From NCBI GenBank assembly GCA_900540855.1, contig UQHK01000003.1, positions 1-64,000 on the forward strand: 64,000 nucleotides of DNA, written 5' to 3'. Numbering within the stretch: position 1 is the first letter of the stretch; each line of letters begins with the position of its first letter. This DNA comes from an uncultured Collinsella sp. (lineage in GTDB: Bacteria > Actinomycetota > Coriobacteriia > Coriobacteriales > Coriobacteriaceae). The notes beneath the pieces are model-generated. The model did not search any database, was not told the origin of the DNA, and saw nothing but the letters and a program-made list of their open reading frames with translations. The position numbers and the translations under genes were made by a program. Below, one piece after another: positions 42,272-50,858 of the stretch.

Positions 42272-43105
42272 CTACTCCTGAGGCATAGCCGGCATGGCCA
42301 CCGTGGCACCCGGGTCCTCGCCGGCGCCGTCCACGAGCGGCAGGCCGCCCTCATGCGCAGGTCCTGCCGGAACCGTCGCCGCACCGCCAAAGACGGCAGC
42401 GGAGGCCTCGTGGTTCTCGGCAACCGCGCCCTCGGTATCAATCGCCACCTGGGGCTCGTCGTCAAAGTTGGGGACGCCCTGGGGCTCGGTGGGAACGGGC
42501 TCGGCGGTCGCATCGGCAACGGGCTCGGCGTCGACCGGCACATCGCCCTCGTCAGCGCCCTCGTCCTCGGCAGCATCTTCGCCGTTCGCAGCAGCGACGG
42601 CCTCGTGAGGATCCTTGCCCTCGGCCTCGGCGCGCATGCCCAGCACCAGGTTGCGCAGGCCCGCGACCGTGCCTTCCACGTCGGGGGCAGGCTGGTCGGC
42701 GTGCAGGTACGCCCAGTCCATCATAAAGGTGGCCGAAGACAGCGCGCCGATGGCCAGCGCGTCGTCGGGGCACGAAAGCTCAACCTCAAAGACGCGCTCG
42801 TCGTGCTCGCTTACGCGCGTGCGGCCGCACGAGATGCTACCGGCAAGACCGGTCTCGTTCATGAGCTCGACCGTCACGTGCTCAAGCAGATGGCAAAGCT
42901 CGGTCTGGCCCATGCAGTCCTGGAACTCGCGACCGGAATCACCCAGGCACAGGTGCTTGGCAATCGCCGGCACCAGGTAATACACGCGCGCCGTAGCCTC
43001 GATATCCTCCGAGGTCATGAGCGGCATGCCGGGGTTCACCAGCACATGCGCGCAGATCTTGTCCTCGCTGACGGTGACCTTAAGGATGTTGAACAGGCCT
43101 GCCAT
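42272..43105 (-). CDS. Conserved protein with HLLEH motif and acidic low-complexity tail
   Basis: 277 residues. The N-terminal 165 residues are ordered; the segment CHLLEHVTVELMNETGLAG strongly recalls the HLLEHVALELQ motif in the N-terminal domain of cyanophycin synthetases, and SCGRTRVSEHDERVFEVEL may be part of the same fold. No ATP-grasp or Mur ligase domain follows. From about 165 the chain is Ala/Glu/Asp/Pro-rich and disordered. GGGGAGA precedes the ATG. It lies 24 nt downstream of the CBS-domain protein gene and is probably co-transcribed. The similarity is only a motif match, so function is unknown. Confidence 0.6.
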   Translation of the reverse strand: MAGLFNILKVTVSEDKICAHVLVNPGMPLMTSEDIEATARVYYLVPAIAKHLCLGDSGREFQDCMGQTELCHLLEHVTVELMNETGLAGSISCGRTRVSEHDERVFEVELSCPDDALAIGALSSATFMMDWAYLHADQPAPDVEGTVAGLRNLVLGMRAEAEGKDPHEAVAAANGEDAAEDEGADEGDVPVDAEPVADATAEPVPTEPQGVPNFDDEPQVAIDTEGAVAENHEASAAVFGGAATVPAGPAHEGGLPLVDGAGEDPGATVAMPAMPQE

Positions 43106-43129
43106 AACTCTCCCCTACTCTTCCTTGCC

Positions 43130-44503
43130 CTACTCGTCGCCATCGTGCGGGTCCACAGAGCCCGCACCCGACGCCGCCGACTTCTCTGCCGAGGACTCGG
43201 AATCCTTCTTATCGATTTCGGCCGGAGCGATCACGCGAATGAGCGAGATGCGCTGGCCACGCATCGACTGCACCTTGAACTTGTACCCCGCGACCTCAAA
43301 CACCTCTCCGATGTCGGGCACCGAGTCACAAAGCTCCAAAATCCAGCCGGCGATGGTCTCATAATCATCGCTTTCCTCGAGCGGCCAACCAAGCTCAATC
43401 GCGTCATCGCACGAAAAACGCCCATCAACGAGCCACTCGCGGCGCGAAAGGCGCGTGAGATACTTGTTGTCGGGGTCGAACTCGTCCTCGATCTCGCCGA
43501 CGATCTCCTCGACGATATCCTCGATGGTGATGATGCCGGCCGTGCCGCCGTACTCGTCCACGACCACCACGATCTGGTCGTGCGAGGTCTGCATCTCGGA
43601 CAGCAGCGGCAGGATGTCCTTGGTGTCGGGTACAAAGGTGGCGTCGCGCAAATAGCTGGCGATGGGTTGGTCGCCCTTGCCGTCGAGCGCGGGCTGGATC
43701 AGGTCCTTGATGTGCGCGATGCCCGCGACGTTGTCGGGGTCCTCGTGATAGACGGGGATGCGGCTAAAGCCGGTCTGGCGCATGGTGGACAGCACGTCGG
43801 CGACCGTCTCATCGTCCTCGCACATGGTGGTGTCCACGCGCGGCACCATGACCTCGCGGGCAACGGTGTCGCCCAGGTCAAAGATCTCGTGGATCATGCG
43901 CTTTTCCTCGTCGAGCAGGTCGTCCTGCTCCGAGACCATGTACTTGATCTCTTCCTCCGAGACGTTCTGGCGGTCGTCGGCGCTCTTGATGCGCAGGATG
44001 CGGGCCAGGCCATCGGAGCAAGCGCCGGTCAACCACACGAGCGGACGGGCAATCTTTTGGAAAAACGACAACGGTCCCACGACCTGCTTGGACACGCCCT
44101 CGGCGTTGGCCAGGCCGATGCGCTTGGGGACGAGCTCGCCAATCACGATGGACACGAAGGCGACCGCGACGGTGATGATGACCGGCGCCAGGCCGCGCGC
44201 GATGGCGGAGAGCGGCGCGATGCCAAAGCTCGTGAGCCACGTGGCAAGCGGGTCGGACAGGCTCGTCGAGGCGACGGCGGACGAGGCGAAGCCCACGAGC
44301 GTGATGGCGACCTGGATGGTAGCCAACAGCTGATCGGAGTCGGCGGCGAGCTGGACGGCGCGCTCGGCGCGCTTGTCGCCCTCCTCGGCATCGTGCTCCA
44401 ACACGGCGCGCTTGGCCGTGGTGAGAGCCATCTCGGACATGGAGAAGTAGCCGTTGATAAGCGTCAGGACAAGCGTGGTAATAAGGGAGATGGTTATGTC
44501 CAT
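43130..44503 (-). CDS. HlyC/CorC (CNNM)-family membrane protein with CBS domains
   Basis: 457 residues. Three to four helices in a DUF21 domain (about 1-185; INGYFSMSEMALTTAKRAVLE), then a CBS pair (about 200-330; EVMVPRVDTTMCEDDETV, SRIPVYHEDPDNVAGI, VVVDEYGGTAGIITIEDIVEE) and a CorC_HlyC domain (about 345-430). Family members take part in Mg2+/Co2+ handling, often efflux. Start at 44503 (MDITISLI) is the first Met before the first helix; the ribosome site is weak. Acidic tail of about 25 residues. With the MgtA-type ATPase and the MgtE-like/NRAMP operon this gives three Mg2+-related loci in the window. Confidence 0.9.
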   Translation of the reverse strand: MDITISLITTLVLTLINGYFSMSEMALTTAKRAVLEHDAEEGDKRAERAVQLAADSDQLLATIQVAITLVGFASSAVASTSLSDPLATWLTSFGIAPLSAIARGLAPVIITVAVAFVSIVIGELVPKRIGLANAEGVSKQVVGPLSFFQKIARPLVWLTGACSDGLARILRIKSADDRQNVSEEEIKYMVSEQDDLLDEEKRMIHEIFDLGDTVAREVMVPRVDTTMCEDDETVADVLSTMRQTGFSRIPVYHEDPDNVAGIAHIKDLIQPALDGKGDQPIASYLRDATFVPDTKDILPLLSEMQTSHDQIVVVVDEYGGTAGIITIEDIVEEIVGEIEDEFDPDNKYLTRLSRREWLVDGRFSCDDAIELGWPLEESDDYETIAGWILELCDSVPDIGEVFEVAGYKFKVQSMRGQRISLIRVIAPAEIDKKDSESSAEKSAASGAGSVDPHDGDE

Positions 44504-44617
44504 CGGGAGTTTCTCGAACCTCCAAGATTCGGGACGTCGGGTAGTAAGCGTAGGTGACGGATAGGGCAATTGCGCCCGACGGCCGCTTGGATAGGTCCGC
44601 GGGCACAGACGCGATCG

Positions 44618-45301
44618 CTAGATTACGAAGAGAATCACCGCCATGAACTGGAAGATGCTGCCGGCGAGCACCCACAAGTGGAAAACACTGTGCAGATAGC
44701 GCACGTTTTTGGCGATGTAGAACGGCACGCCCACGGTGTAGCACACGCCGCCGACGGCGAGCAGGGCAAGCGCCACGGGGTTGAGCAGCGACACGAGCTC
44801 GGGCAACTTAAAGACGACGAGCCAGCCCATCAGCAGGTAGACCAGGCCGCATGCCCAGTGCGGTTGACGCTCGCGCATAAAGCACTCGAGGGCAATGCCG
44901 ATAATGGCGATGGCCCACACGGCAAAGAACAGTGCAGCGCCACCGTCGTTTGCGAGCGTGATGAGGCAAAACGGCGTATAGCTGCCGGCAATAAGCAGGT
45001 AGATGCAGCTGTGGTCGATGATGCGAAACACGCGCTTGGCGCGCGCGGGCTGAATCGCGTGATAGAGCGTGGAGGCCAAGTATTCGAGGATGATACTGAC
45101 GCCATAGACAATCGCCGCGGCCATGTGGGCCGGGCCTCCGCCGCGCAGGGCAGCGAATACGATCAGGAGCACCAGGCCCGCGATACCCAGCAGGCAGCCG
45201 ACACCATGGGTGACGGAGTTCATGATCTCCTCGCCCACCGTGTAGTGTGGAACGGCCGCGGTCTTGGGTCGCGGCTTAGAACTGTCGCTCGAATCGGACA
45301 T
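44618..45301 (-). CDS. Hemolysin III family (PAQR) membrane protein
   Basis: 227 residues with seven predicted helices. Family marks: SVTHGVGCLLGIAGLV in helix 1, SILEYLASTLYHAI followed by RVFRIIDHSCIYLLIAGSY, and a late HLWVLAGSIFQF, giving the Ser/His/Asp/His residues of PAQR-type hydrolases. The start at 45301 (MSDSSDSSK) is preferred; GGAGG is 11 nt upstream, a little far, and 45319 is an alternative. Such proteins sit in the cytoplasmic membrane and influence lipid composition; haemolysis is a historic name. Its promoter must lie between it and the divergent hydrolase gene. Confidence 0.88.
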   Translation of the reverse strand: MSDSSDSSKPRPKTAAVPHYTVGEEIMNSVTHGVGCLLGIAGLVLLIVFAALRGGGPAHMAAAIVYGVSIILEYLASTLYHAIQPARAKRVFRIIDHSCIYLLIAGSYTPFCLITLANDGGAALFFAVWAIAIIGIALECFMRERQPHWACGLVYLLMGWLVVFKLPELVSLLNPVALALLAVGGVCYTVGVPFYIAKNVRYLHSVFHLWVLAGSIFQFMAVILFVI

Positions 45302-45408
45302 GCCGGTTACATCCTCCAATGTAAAGAGTTCTCAACACTATATCAAAGCGTCTGGGTACGTGCGAAATTTGCACCATACGTGTCCCTTTGTTTACCCATT
45401 CTTTGCTT

Positions 45409-45422
45409 GTTGACGCATCAAC
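45409..45422. promoter_or_regulatory. Operator-like site 1 (GTTGACGCATCAAC)
   Basis: A near-palindrome overlapping the -35 box of the promoter for 45488-46453. It matches site 2 at 45454-45467 in 11 of 14 bases, 45 bp centre to centre. Confidence 0.55.
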
Positions 45423-45438
45423 GGCGAACATCCATAAT
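45410..45438 (+). promoter_or_regulatory. Sigma-70-type promoter for the alpha/beta hydrolase gene
   Basis: TTGACG (45410-45415), 17-nt spacer, CATAAT (45433-45438): each box differs from consensus by one base. Transcription would start near 45445, about 43 nt before the ATG. Confidence 0.75.
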
Positions 45439-45453
45439 GCGCTTGTTTTAAAT

Positions 45454-45467
45454 GTTGATGTATTAAC
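45454..45467. promoter_or_regulatory. Operator-like site 2 (GTTGATGTATTAAC)
   Basis: Second copy of the dyad, just downstream of the predicted transcription start; with site 1 it brackets the promoter. Confidence 0.55.
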
Positions 45468-45487
45468 ATCTATAAGGAGAACCGTAA

Positions 45488-46453
45488 ATGCCTCAAAGCG
45501 CACACCCCCATCGGAAGCTCAAGATAGCCGGCGTCGTTGCGCTGGTGCTCGTTGTCGCGCTGCTCGGATTTGCCGGCAACTTTCTGTTTGACTTCGCGCT
45601 GAATCCCCGCGCGCCATACACCATGAAGATGATGCAGGACGGCAAGGACGCCGAAAAGGGCGAGCAGCCGGATGCCGAGGAAACCGAGGCGCGGGCGTGG
45701 TTTAAAGAGAATCGCGAGAGCAGCAACCTCACCGCAGATGACGGGACCGAGCTCGCCGCTTGGTATTTTGCCGCCTCGGAGAACACCCACGACTACGCCG
45801 TCTGCCTGCACGGATATACCGACGAGCCCATCGGTATGGCCCGATACGTCAAGCGATTCCACGACCGCGGCATGAACGTACTCGCACCCGCCGCCCGCGC
45901 CCACGAACGCTCCGGCGGCGACTATATCGGCATGGGCTGGCCCGAGCGGCTCGATGTCGTTGCATGGATTGGGCGGATCGTTCAGGCTGACCCCGAGGCG
46001 CGCATCCTGGTCTTTGGCGAGTCGATGGGTGCAGCAACCGCCATGAACGTCGCGGGGGAATCTCTGCCTGCAAACGTAAAATGCATTATCGAGGACTGTG
46101 GTTATACGAGTGTTTGGGACGAGTTTTCCCTGCAGCTCAAGGACGTGTTCGGCCTGCCCAGCTTTCCCTTGCTCGATGTGGCGAACCTGGTGTGCAACGT
46201 TCGCGCAGGCTATGACTTCCATAAGGCAAGCAGCGTGGAGCAGCTTAAACACGCGACGGTCCCCATGCTCTTTATCCATGGCGACCAAGACACCTTTGTG
46301 CCGTACAGCATGCTCGACCAAAACTACGACGCGTACGCCAGCAAGGTCAAGCAAAAGCTCACCATCCATGGCGCCACCCATGCCAAGAGCGCGCAGGTCG
46401 ACCCCGAACTCTACTGGAACACGGTCGACGACTTCCTCGATAGGAATTTTTAG
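45488..46453 (+). CDS. Membrane-anchored alpha/beta hydrolase
   Basis: 321 residues. One N-terminal helix (about 11-32, IAGVVALVLVVALLGFAGNF) anchors the protein, with the catalytic domain probably outside. The hydrolase fold shows YAVCLHGYTDEP (oxyanion region), nucleophile elbow VFGESMGAATAM near 180, FIHGDQDTFVP with the Asp near 275, and HGATHAKS with the His. It resembles the YqkD/FrsA-like serine hydrolases. AAGGAG lies upstream of the ATG. The promoter carries two similar operators, so expression is probably held by a dedicated repressor not encoded next to it. Substrate unknown. Confidence 0.85.
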   Translation: MPQSAHPHRKLKIAGVVALVLVVALLGFAGNFLFDFALNPRAPYTMKMMQDGKDAEKGEQPDAEETEARAWFKENRESSNLTADDGTELAAWYFAASENTHDYAVCLHGYTDEPIGMARYVKRFHDRGMNVLAPAARAHERSGGDYIGMGWPERLDVVAWIGRIVQADPEARILVFGESMGAATAMNVAGESLPANVKCIIEDCGYTSVWDEFSLQLKDVFGLPSFPLLDVANLVCNVRAGYDFHKASSVEQLKHATVPMLFIHGDQDTFVPYSMLDQNYDAYASKVKQKLTIHGATHAKSAQVDPELYWNTVDDFLDRNF

Positions 46454-46494
46454 GGAAAAAGCAACGCCTGGGGCTTTATCTGACCCCCTATTTT

Positions 46495-46618
46495 CGGAAG
46501 TATGCGGCAAAATCTGGAACTGCCGGCCAGACCGCAGTTTTACCAACAATTTATCAGGGGTTTTGTTGCCAAAAAATGTCGTGTGCTCGGCGGTCTCGAA
46601 ATTTGCCGCATACTTCCG
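46495..46618. repeat. Long palindrome with 17-bp perfect terminal arms
   Basis: CGGAAGTATGCGGCAAA (46495-46511) and its exact complement (46602-46618) flank about 90 nt with further imperfect pairing (CAGACCGC / GCGGTCTC). It lies between convergent genes. Confidence 0.82.
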
Positions 46619-46621
46619 GAA

Positions 46622-46657
46622 AGCCGCCCGCGAGCGCTGTGCTCAGGGGCGGCTTTT
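46622..46657 (+). terminator. Terminator of the alpha/beta hydrolase gene
   Basis: AGCCGCCC pairs with GGGGCGGCT (one bulge), followed by TTTTG on the + strand. Confidence 0.7.
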
Positions 46658-46704
46658 GCTAACGTTGCGCTAAAAAAGCGCTTGATATGTCCAATAGACA
46701 GGTG

Positions 46705-47910
46705 CTACTTGACCTCGATGAGCTCGTACTCGCTCGTGCCCAGGCCAATCTTCTCGGCATGAGCGATGCACGCGCGCCAGTCGGTGTCGGGATGTGTGAT
46801 GCAGAAGGGATCCTTGGCCTGCTCGCCCTCCAGACGCTCGTGCTTGTGCTCCATCTTGGCCGCGCTATCGGTGAGCTCGGTGTTGGGCAGCGGCTCGGAT
46901 GCCATGACGGCATCGGCGCAGGCCTGGTCGATGGCGACCGGGTCGAAGCTCGCGAACATGCCGATGTCGTTGACGATAGGCGTATCGTTTTCGGGATGGC
47001 AGTCGCAGTTGGGACTGATGTCCATAGCAAGCGAGATGTGGAAGCTCGGGCGGCCGTCGACAACGGCCTTTGTATACTCGGCGATCTTGCAGTTGAGCAC
47101 GTCGGCCGCAGCGTCATAGCCGGGCTTGATGGCGTCCTGGTTGCACGCCGCAATGCAGCGTCCGCAGCCCACGCAGCGATCGTGGTCGATGGCGGCCACG
47201 TGCACCGTGCGGGCGTTGCCGTTGGCAAGCTCGCGCTCGCGGGTATCGTCAAACGAGATGGCGTTGTGCGCACAGATCTTTTCGCAGGCACGGCAGCCAA
47301 CGCAGTGCTCAGTCGCGACGTTCGGCTTGCCGGCGGCATGCTGCTCCATCTTGCCGGCACGGCTGCCGCCTCCCATGCCCAGGTTCTTCATGGCGCCGCC
47401 AAAACCGGCCTGCTCATGGCCCTTAAAGTGGGTGAGGCTGATCACGATATCGGCATCCATGAGCGCCTGACCGATCTTTGCCTCGCGCACGTACTCACCG
47501 CCCTCGACCGGGACGAGCGCCTCGTCGGTACCCTTGAGGCCGTCGGCGATGATGATCTGGCAGCCTGTGGCATACGGGGTAAAGCCGTTCTGGTAGGCGG
47601 TGTCGATGTGCTCGAGCGCGTTTTTGCGGCTACCGACATAGAGCGTATTGCAGTCAGTGAGGAAGGGCTTGCCGCCCAGCTCCTTCACCACGTCCGCGAC
47701 GGCGCGGGCGTAGTTGGGGCGCAAAAAGCTCAGGTTGCCCAGCTCGCCAAAGTGAATCTTGATGGCGACAAACTTGTTCTCAAAGTCGATCTGCTCGATA
47801 CCGGCGCGGCGAATGAGGCGCTTGAGCTTGTCGAGCTGGCTCTCGCGAGCATGCGTGCGCAGGTTGGTGAAGTACACCTTGGCGGGTGCTGCGGGTGCAG
47901 TTGCGGTCAT
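46705..47910 (-). CDS. DUF362 protein with two [4Fe-4S] ferredoxin motifs
   Basis: 401 residues, soluble. The DUF362 domain covers most of the chain (VAIKIHFGELGNLSFLRPNYA; VISLTHFKGHEQAGFGGAMKN). Inserted near residues 200-270 are two ferredoxin-type cluster motifs, CVGCRACEKICAHNAI and CVGCGRCIAACNQDAI, each with the CxxCxxCxxxC spacing for a [4Fe-4S] centre. Likely an electron-carrying protein of anaerobic metabolism; DUF362 proteins have no firmly assigned reaction. GAGGGGA lies upstream of the ATG at 47910. It is monocistronic and convergent with the hydrolase gene. Confidence 0.9.
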   Translation of the reverse strand: MTATAPAAPAKVYFTNLRTHARESQLDKLKRLIRRAGIEQIDFENKFVAIKIHFGELGNLSFLRPNYARAVADVVKELGGKPFLTDCNTLYVGSRKNALEHIDTAYQNGFTPYATGCQIIIADGLKGTDEALVPVEGGEYVREAKIGQALMDADIVISLTHFKGHEQAGFGGAMKNLGMGGGSRAGKMEQHAAGKPNVATEHCVGCRACEKICAHNAISFDDTRERELANGNARTVHVAAIDHDRCVGCGRCIAACNQDAIKPGYDAAADVLNCKIAEYTKAVVDGRPSFHISLAMDISPNCDCHPENDTPIVNDIGMFASFDPVAIDQACADAVMASEPLPNTELTDSAAKMEHKHERLEGEQAKDPFCITHPDTDWRACIAHAEKIGLGTSEYELIEVK

Positions 47911-47994
47911 AGATATATCCCCTCGGTCTATATGGCGTTACAGACATAGGAGATGGTACCCGTTGAAGCAGGGTCAAAGTCAAGCGCAGCGCCT

Positions 47995-48029
47995 GGCCAC
48001 TCATTGGGGACAGACTTAAATGACCGGCC
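47995..48029. repeat. Hairpin repeat, family A variant (TCATT/AATGA, GACAGACTTA loop)
   Basis: Inner arms TCATT / AATGA with a 13-nt loop GGGGACAGACTTA and outer GGCC / GGCC pairs. The loop length is conserved although its sequence has changed. Confidence 0.75.
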
Positions 48030-48058
48030 GCCAGGGACATCCTTTCGCCATCCGGCAC

Positions 48059-48112
48059 CCGGCAGTTGGGGACGTTCCTTTCCTGCCGGCAGCTAGGGAC
48101 AGTCCTTGCCGG
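48059..48112. repeat. Family D hairpin overlapping a second GCCGG hairpin
   Basis: CCGGCAG / CTGCCGG (48059-48065, 48083-48089) encloses GGGGACGTTCC, the inverse of the 918-946 element. The right arm is shared with a following hairpin, CCGGCAG...TTGCCGG. Confidence 0.7.
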
Positions 48113-48151
48113 CCCGGCCGGCGAGCCGGCGATCCGGCAAAGACTGTCCCC

Positions 48152-48185
48152 AACGACTAGTCGTTTAAGAACGTCCCCAATGACT
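48152..48185. repeat. Hairpin repeat, family A (AGTCGTT stem, end of ABC permease gene)
   Basis: AGTCGTT, loop TAAGAACGTCCCC, AATGACT (one non-pairing base), preceded by AACGACT that pairs perfectly with the same left arm. It overlaps the permease stop codon. Confidence 0.8.
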
Positions 48186-50850
48186 ACTCCTGCACTTTGA
48201 GGGCTTCGGCCAGGCTGACGCGCTTGATGGAGCGCGTGTGCAGCAGCGCCACGACCAGGTAGGTCGCAAAGCCAATGCCGACGCATGCAGCCATGGACCA
48301 AGCGGGCACGTAAATCTCGATATTGCCGTTGTAGGCGAGCAGCATAGAGCGGAAGATGGCCGTGAGCGAGCCAATAATGACCGGCAGGCTCAGCACGAGC
48401 GATGCCGCCACGCACAGTGTGATCGAGCGGATGTACAGATGCGAGATCTCGCTATCGCGATAGCCAAAGACTTTCATGTAGCTGATCGAACGGGCGCCGT
48501 GGTCGATCACCGCCTTGGTCAGCAGGTACATAAACAGCAGGAAGATGAACACCGCGAGCCCGATCATCATGCCGATCATTTTGCTCATCATGCCGATGAA
48601 CTGGTCACCCACGGCGCGCATGTCGTCGGGCGTGGTGTCACCGGCAAAGTAACGAGCATCGAGGTCGAGCTTCTCGTCGCTCACATAGCCGTTAAAGTAG
48701 GCGGCGTCGTTGCCGAACAGCTCGTTAAAGTCATCGATGCTCATATAGATATTCATGTCCGACTTTGAACCCCAGATGCAGTCCTTACCCGCGTACTCAA
48801 GAGAATAATCCCGAGCCTCGTACTTGTCGCGAAGCTCGACCTTCTGGCCCTCGCTCCAGCCAAACTTATCGAGCAGACCGCCGCCAAAGACGACGCGCCC
48901 GTCGCCGACGTTGAGGTCTTTCCAATAGCGCGAATGAGATGAAATGCCGTAGACGGAAATCGTTTCCTCGCCGTTTCCGTCGCCGCGGTCGTACTGCAGC
49001 TGGTAGACGGCGTATTTCTCGGCCTGTGCAATCTTGGCTACACCGTTGTCGGTCGTGTTAACCGGGTGAATGTCGTCGTTATCGGTATCGATCTTCGAAG
49101 CTTTCTCGATCAGATCGATAGCCTCGTCGCGATCGCAGCCAAGGGCATCGGCCACATCGTCGAGGCGCGCGTAGAGCGCATCCCTCTTGTCCTGAACGCT
49201 TGCGAGCGCGCGCTGCGCCGCAGACAGGCTCTCGACAGACGGAGAGCTGGCCGCGGCATCGGCTGCCGTCTGCGCAGCATCGGCCGCGTCATCGAGCTCG
49301 TCGCTGGCATCCTGGGCGGCGGAAAGCACCGCACCGTCAACCGACTGCAAGCGCTCGAGTGCCGACCACTGCTCGCGCTCCTCGGCAGTGCCCTCGAGCT
49401 CCAGCGGCGCCTTGAGCGTGTACTGGTGCTCGGCGACCAGGCTCGTCTCCAGGTTGTCCGCATAGTGCGTCATCGTGGGCAGAATCGCCAGGCCAAAGAG
49501 CAGCAGCAGTGATGCAAACGCCATGCCCACGAAGAGCGTGGCGAAGTTGCCCAGGTTGCGCAGGAAGACGCGCAGGCGAAAGCGCGAGACAAAGCTCATG
49601 CGTTCCGGCAGCTGCAGACCGCGCTTGGTACCCGACTTGCCACTCGCCTCGTGACGAAGGAACTGCAGCGGCGTCTTGCCCATTTTGCGGAGCAGACCCA
49701 CCAGCGTGATGAGGATGAGCGCGGCGGCGGGGACCACAGCGCACTTCACAAAGATCTCCCAGCTCCAGTACACCTGGAAGGGCGGCAGGCTATACGAGCC
49801 GTAATAGAGACTGCGCATGGGCTCGGTAAAGAACGCAACGCCGAGCGTGGTACCCAAAAGCGCCGCGAGCACACCCACGATGGCGGGAAGCGCAAGGTAG
49901 TGCAGCACGATCTCGCGACGGCGATAGCCGCTGGCGAGCAGCGTGCCGATGATGGCGCTCTCCTCCTCGATGGTGGCGTCGGTAAGGACCACAAAGACGA
50001 ACGCCATGATCACAATGATGATGTTGAGCAGCGTCATCCACATCATTGAATCGCCGTCCACGTCATCGCGCGCATAGCCAATGCCCTGGTTGGAATCGGC
50101 ATCGATAAGATCGTCGACGCGCGCATCGGCATCCACCAGCGCCTCGACCATATCCTGTTCGGCATCGGTGCGCTCGGCGGTGGAGAGGTCGCGGTCGTTA
50201 AAGGTAAAGGAGTACGTGTAGGCGGGCGCGCCGCCGGCATCCTCAAGCGCGGCGAAACCGGCATCGCTGACCTCGGCGACGCCATAGGTAATGGTATTCA
50301 CCGTAAAATCCGAATTGTTGAGGAACAGCGCCTGGCTATCGGGCTGCGTCATGATGCCGCAGATGGTGTAGGTGCGCCCCTCGAGCTCGACCTTATCACC
50401 CACGGCGAGGTCGTTGTTGGTAGCAAAGACGCGGTCGATGGCCACCTCGTCGTCCGCTTTGGGCTGGCTGCCTTCGCAGTAGGACGCAATGTCGACCTCG
50501 GTGCGATGCGCATAGGTGCGCAGGGTGCGCTTGGTGCCGTCGTCGCCGGCCGCCTTTTTGATGATGGCGTCGATAGAGAAGTTTTTGTAGAACGTGACGC
50601 CGCCGACATCTTCCGCCGCGTCCTCGGCAGCCTTGAGCTGGTCGTCGGTGGCCTCGAAGGAAGTGGTCACGCGGCCGTCCTCAATCGTGTACTCGTCGCG
50701 CATGTCGTCGATAAGGCAGCCGATGGAATGCGCCGCGAGCAAAAAGCCCGACGCGAGGGCGATGCTTCCGCACATAAGCAAAAAGATGCCCAGGTACTTG
50801 CCGATATTGCGGCGCAACTCGCGCGGGAGCCGTTTTGCGAGAGGTGTCAT
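48184..50850 (-). CDS. FtsX-like ABC transporter permease
   Basis: 888 residues. An N-terminal helix (about 18-40, YLGIFLLMCGSIALASGF) and a large extracytoplasmic domain are followed by a first FtsX/MacB-type core of three helices (about 270-400; MWMTLLNIIIVIMAFVFVV), a linker, another helix near 450, a long Ala/Asp-rich coiled coil (about 560-620), and a second three-helix core at the end (about 770-880). This is the duplicated permease of MacB/LolCE-like systems, typical of large Gram-positive ABC exporters. It lies 8 nt downstream of its ATPase gene. AGGTGA precedes the ATG at 50850. Substrate unknown; envelope lipid, peptide or antimicrobial handling is plausible. Confidence 0.87.
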   Translation of the reverse strand: MTPLAKRLPRELRRNIGKYLGIFLLMCGSIALASGFLLAAHSIGCLIDDMRDEYTIEDGRVTTSFEATDDQLKAAEDAAEDVGGVTFYKNFSIDAIIKKAAGDDGTKRTLRTYAHRTEVDIASYCEGSQPKADDEVAIDRVFATNNDLAVGDKVELEGRTYTICGIMTQPDSQALFLNNSDFTVNTITYGVAEVSDAGFAALEDAGGAPAYTYSFTFNDRDLSTAERTDAEQDMVEALVDADARVDDLIDADSNQGIGYARDDVDGDSMMWMTLLNIIIVIMAFVFVVLTDATIEEESAIIGTLLASGYRRREIVLHYLALPAIVGVLAALLGTTLGVAFFTEPMRSLYYGSYSLPPFQVYWSWEIFVKCAVVPAAALILITLVGLLRKMGKTPLQFLRHEASGKSGTKRGLQLPERMSFVSRFRLRVFLRNLGNFATLFVGMAFASLLLLFGLAILPTMTHYADNLETSLVAEHQYTLKAPLELEGTAEEREQWSALERLQSVDGAVLSAAQDASDELDDAADAAQTAADAAASSPSVESLSAAQRALASVQDKRDALYARLDDVADALGCDRDEAIDLIEKASKIDTDNDDIHPVNTTDNGVAKIAQAEKYAVYQLQYDRGDGNGEETISVYGISSHSRYWKDLNVGDGRVVFGGGLLDKFGWSEGQKVELRDKYEARDYSLEYAGKDCIWGSKSDMNIYMSIDDFNELFGNDAAYFNGYVSDEKLDLDARYFAGDTTPDDMRAVGDQFIGMMSKMIGMMIGLAVFIFLLFMYLLTKAVIDHGARSISYMKVFGYRDSEISHLYIRSITLCVAASLVLSLPVIIGSLTAIFRSMLLAYNGNIEIYVPAWSMAACVGIGFATYLVVALLHTRSIKRVSLAEALKVQE

Positions 50851-50858
50851 GGCGTCAC

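Noticed and set aside
41984..44557. An 857-codon + strand frame across several minus-strand genes
   Set aside because: It spans intergenic gaps and opposing real genes (YtxH, HLLEH protein, CorC-type); a high-GC shadow.
13434..48185. CRISPR array, because short repeats recur with similar cores
   Set aside because: Copies are scattered kilobases apart between genes, not regularly spaced with spacers, and there are no cas genes.
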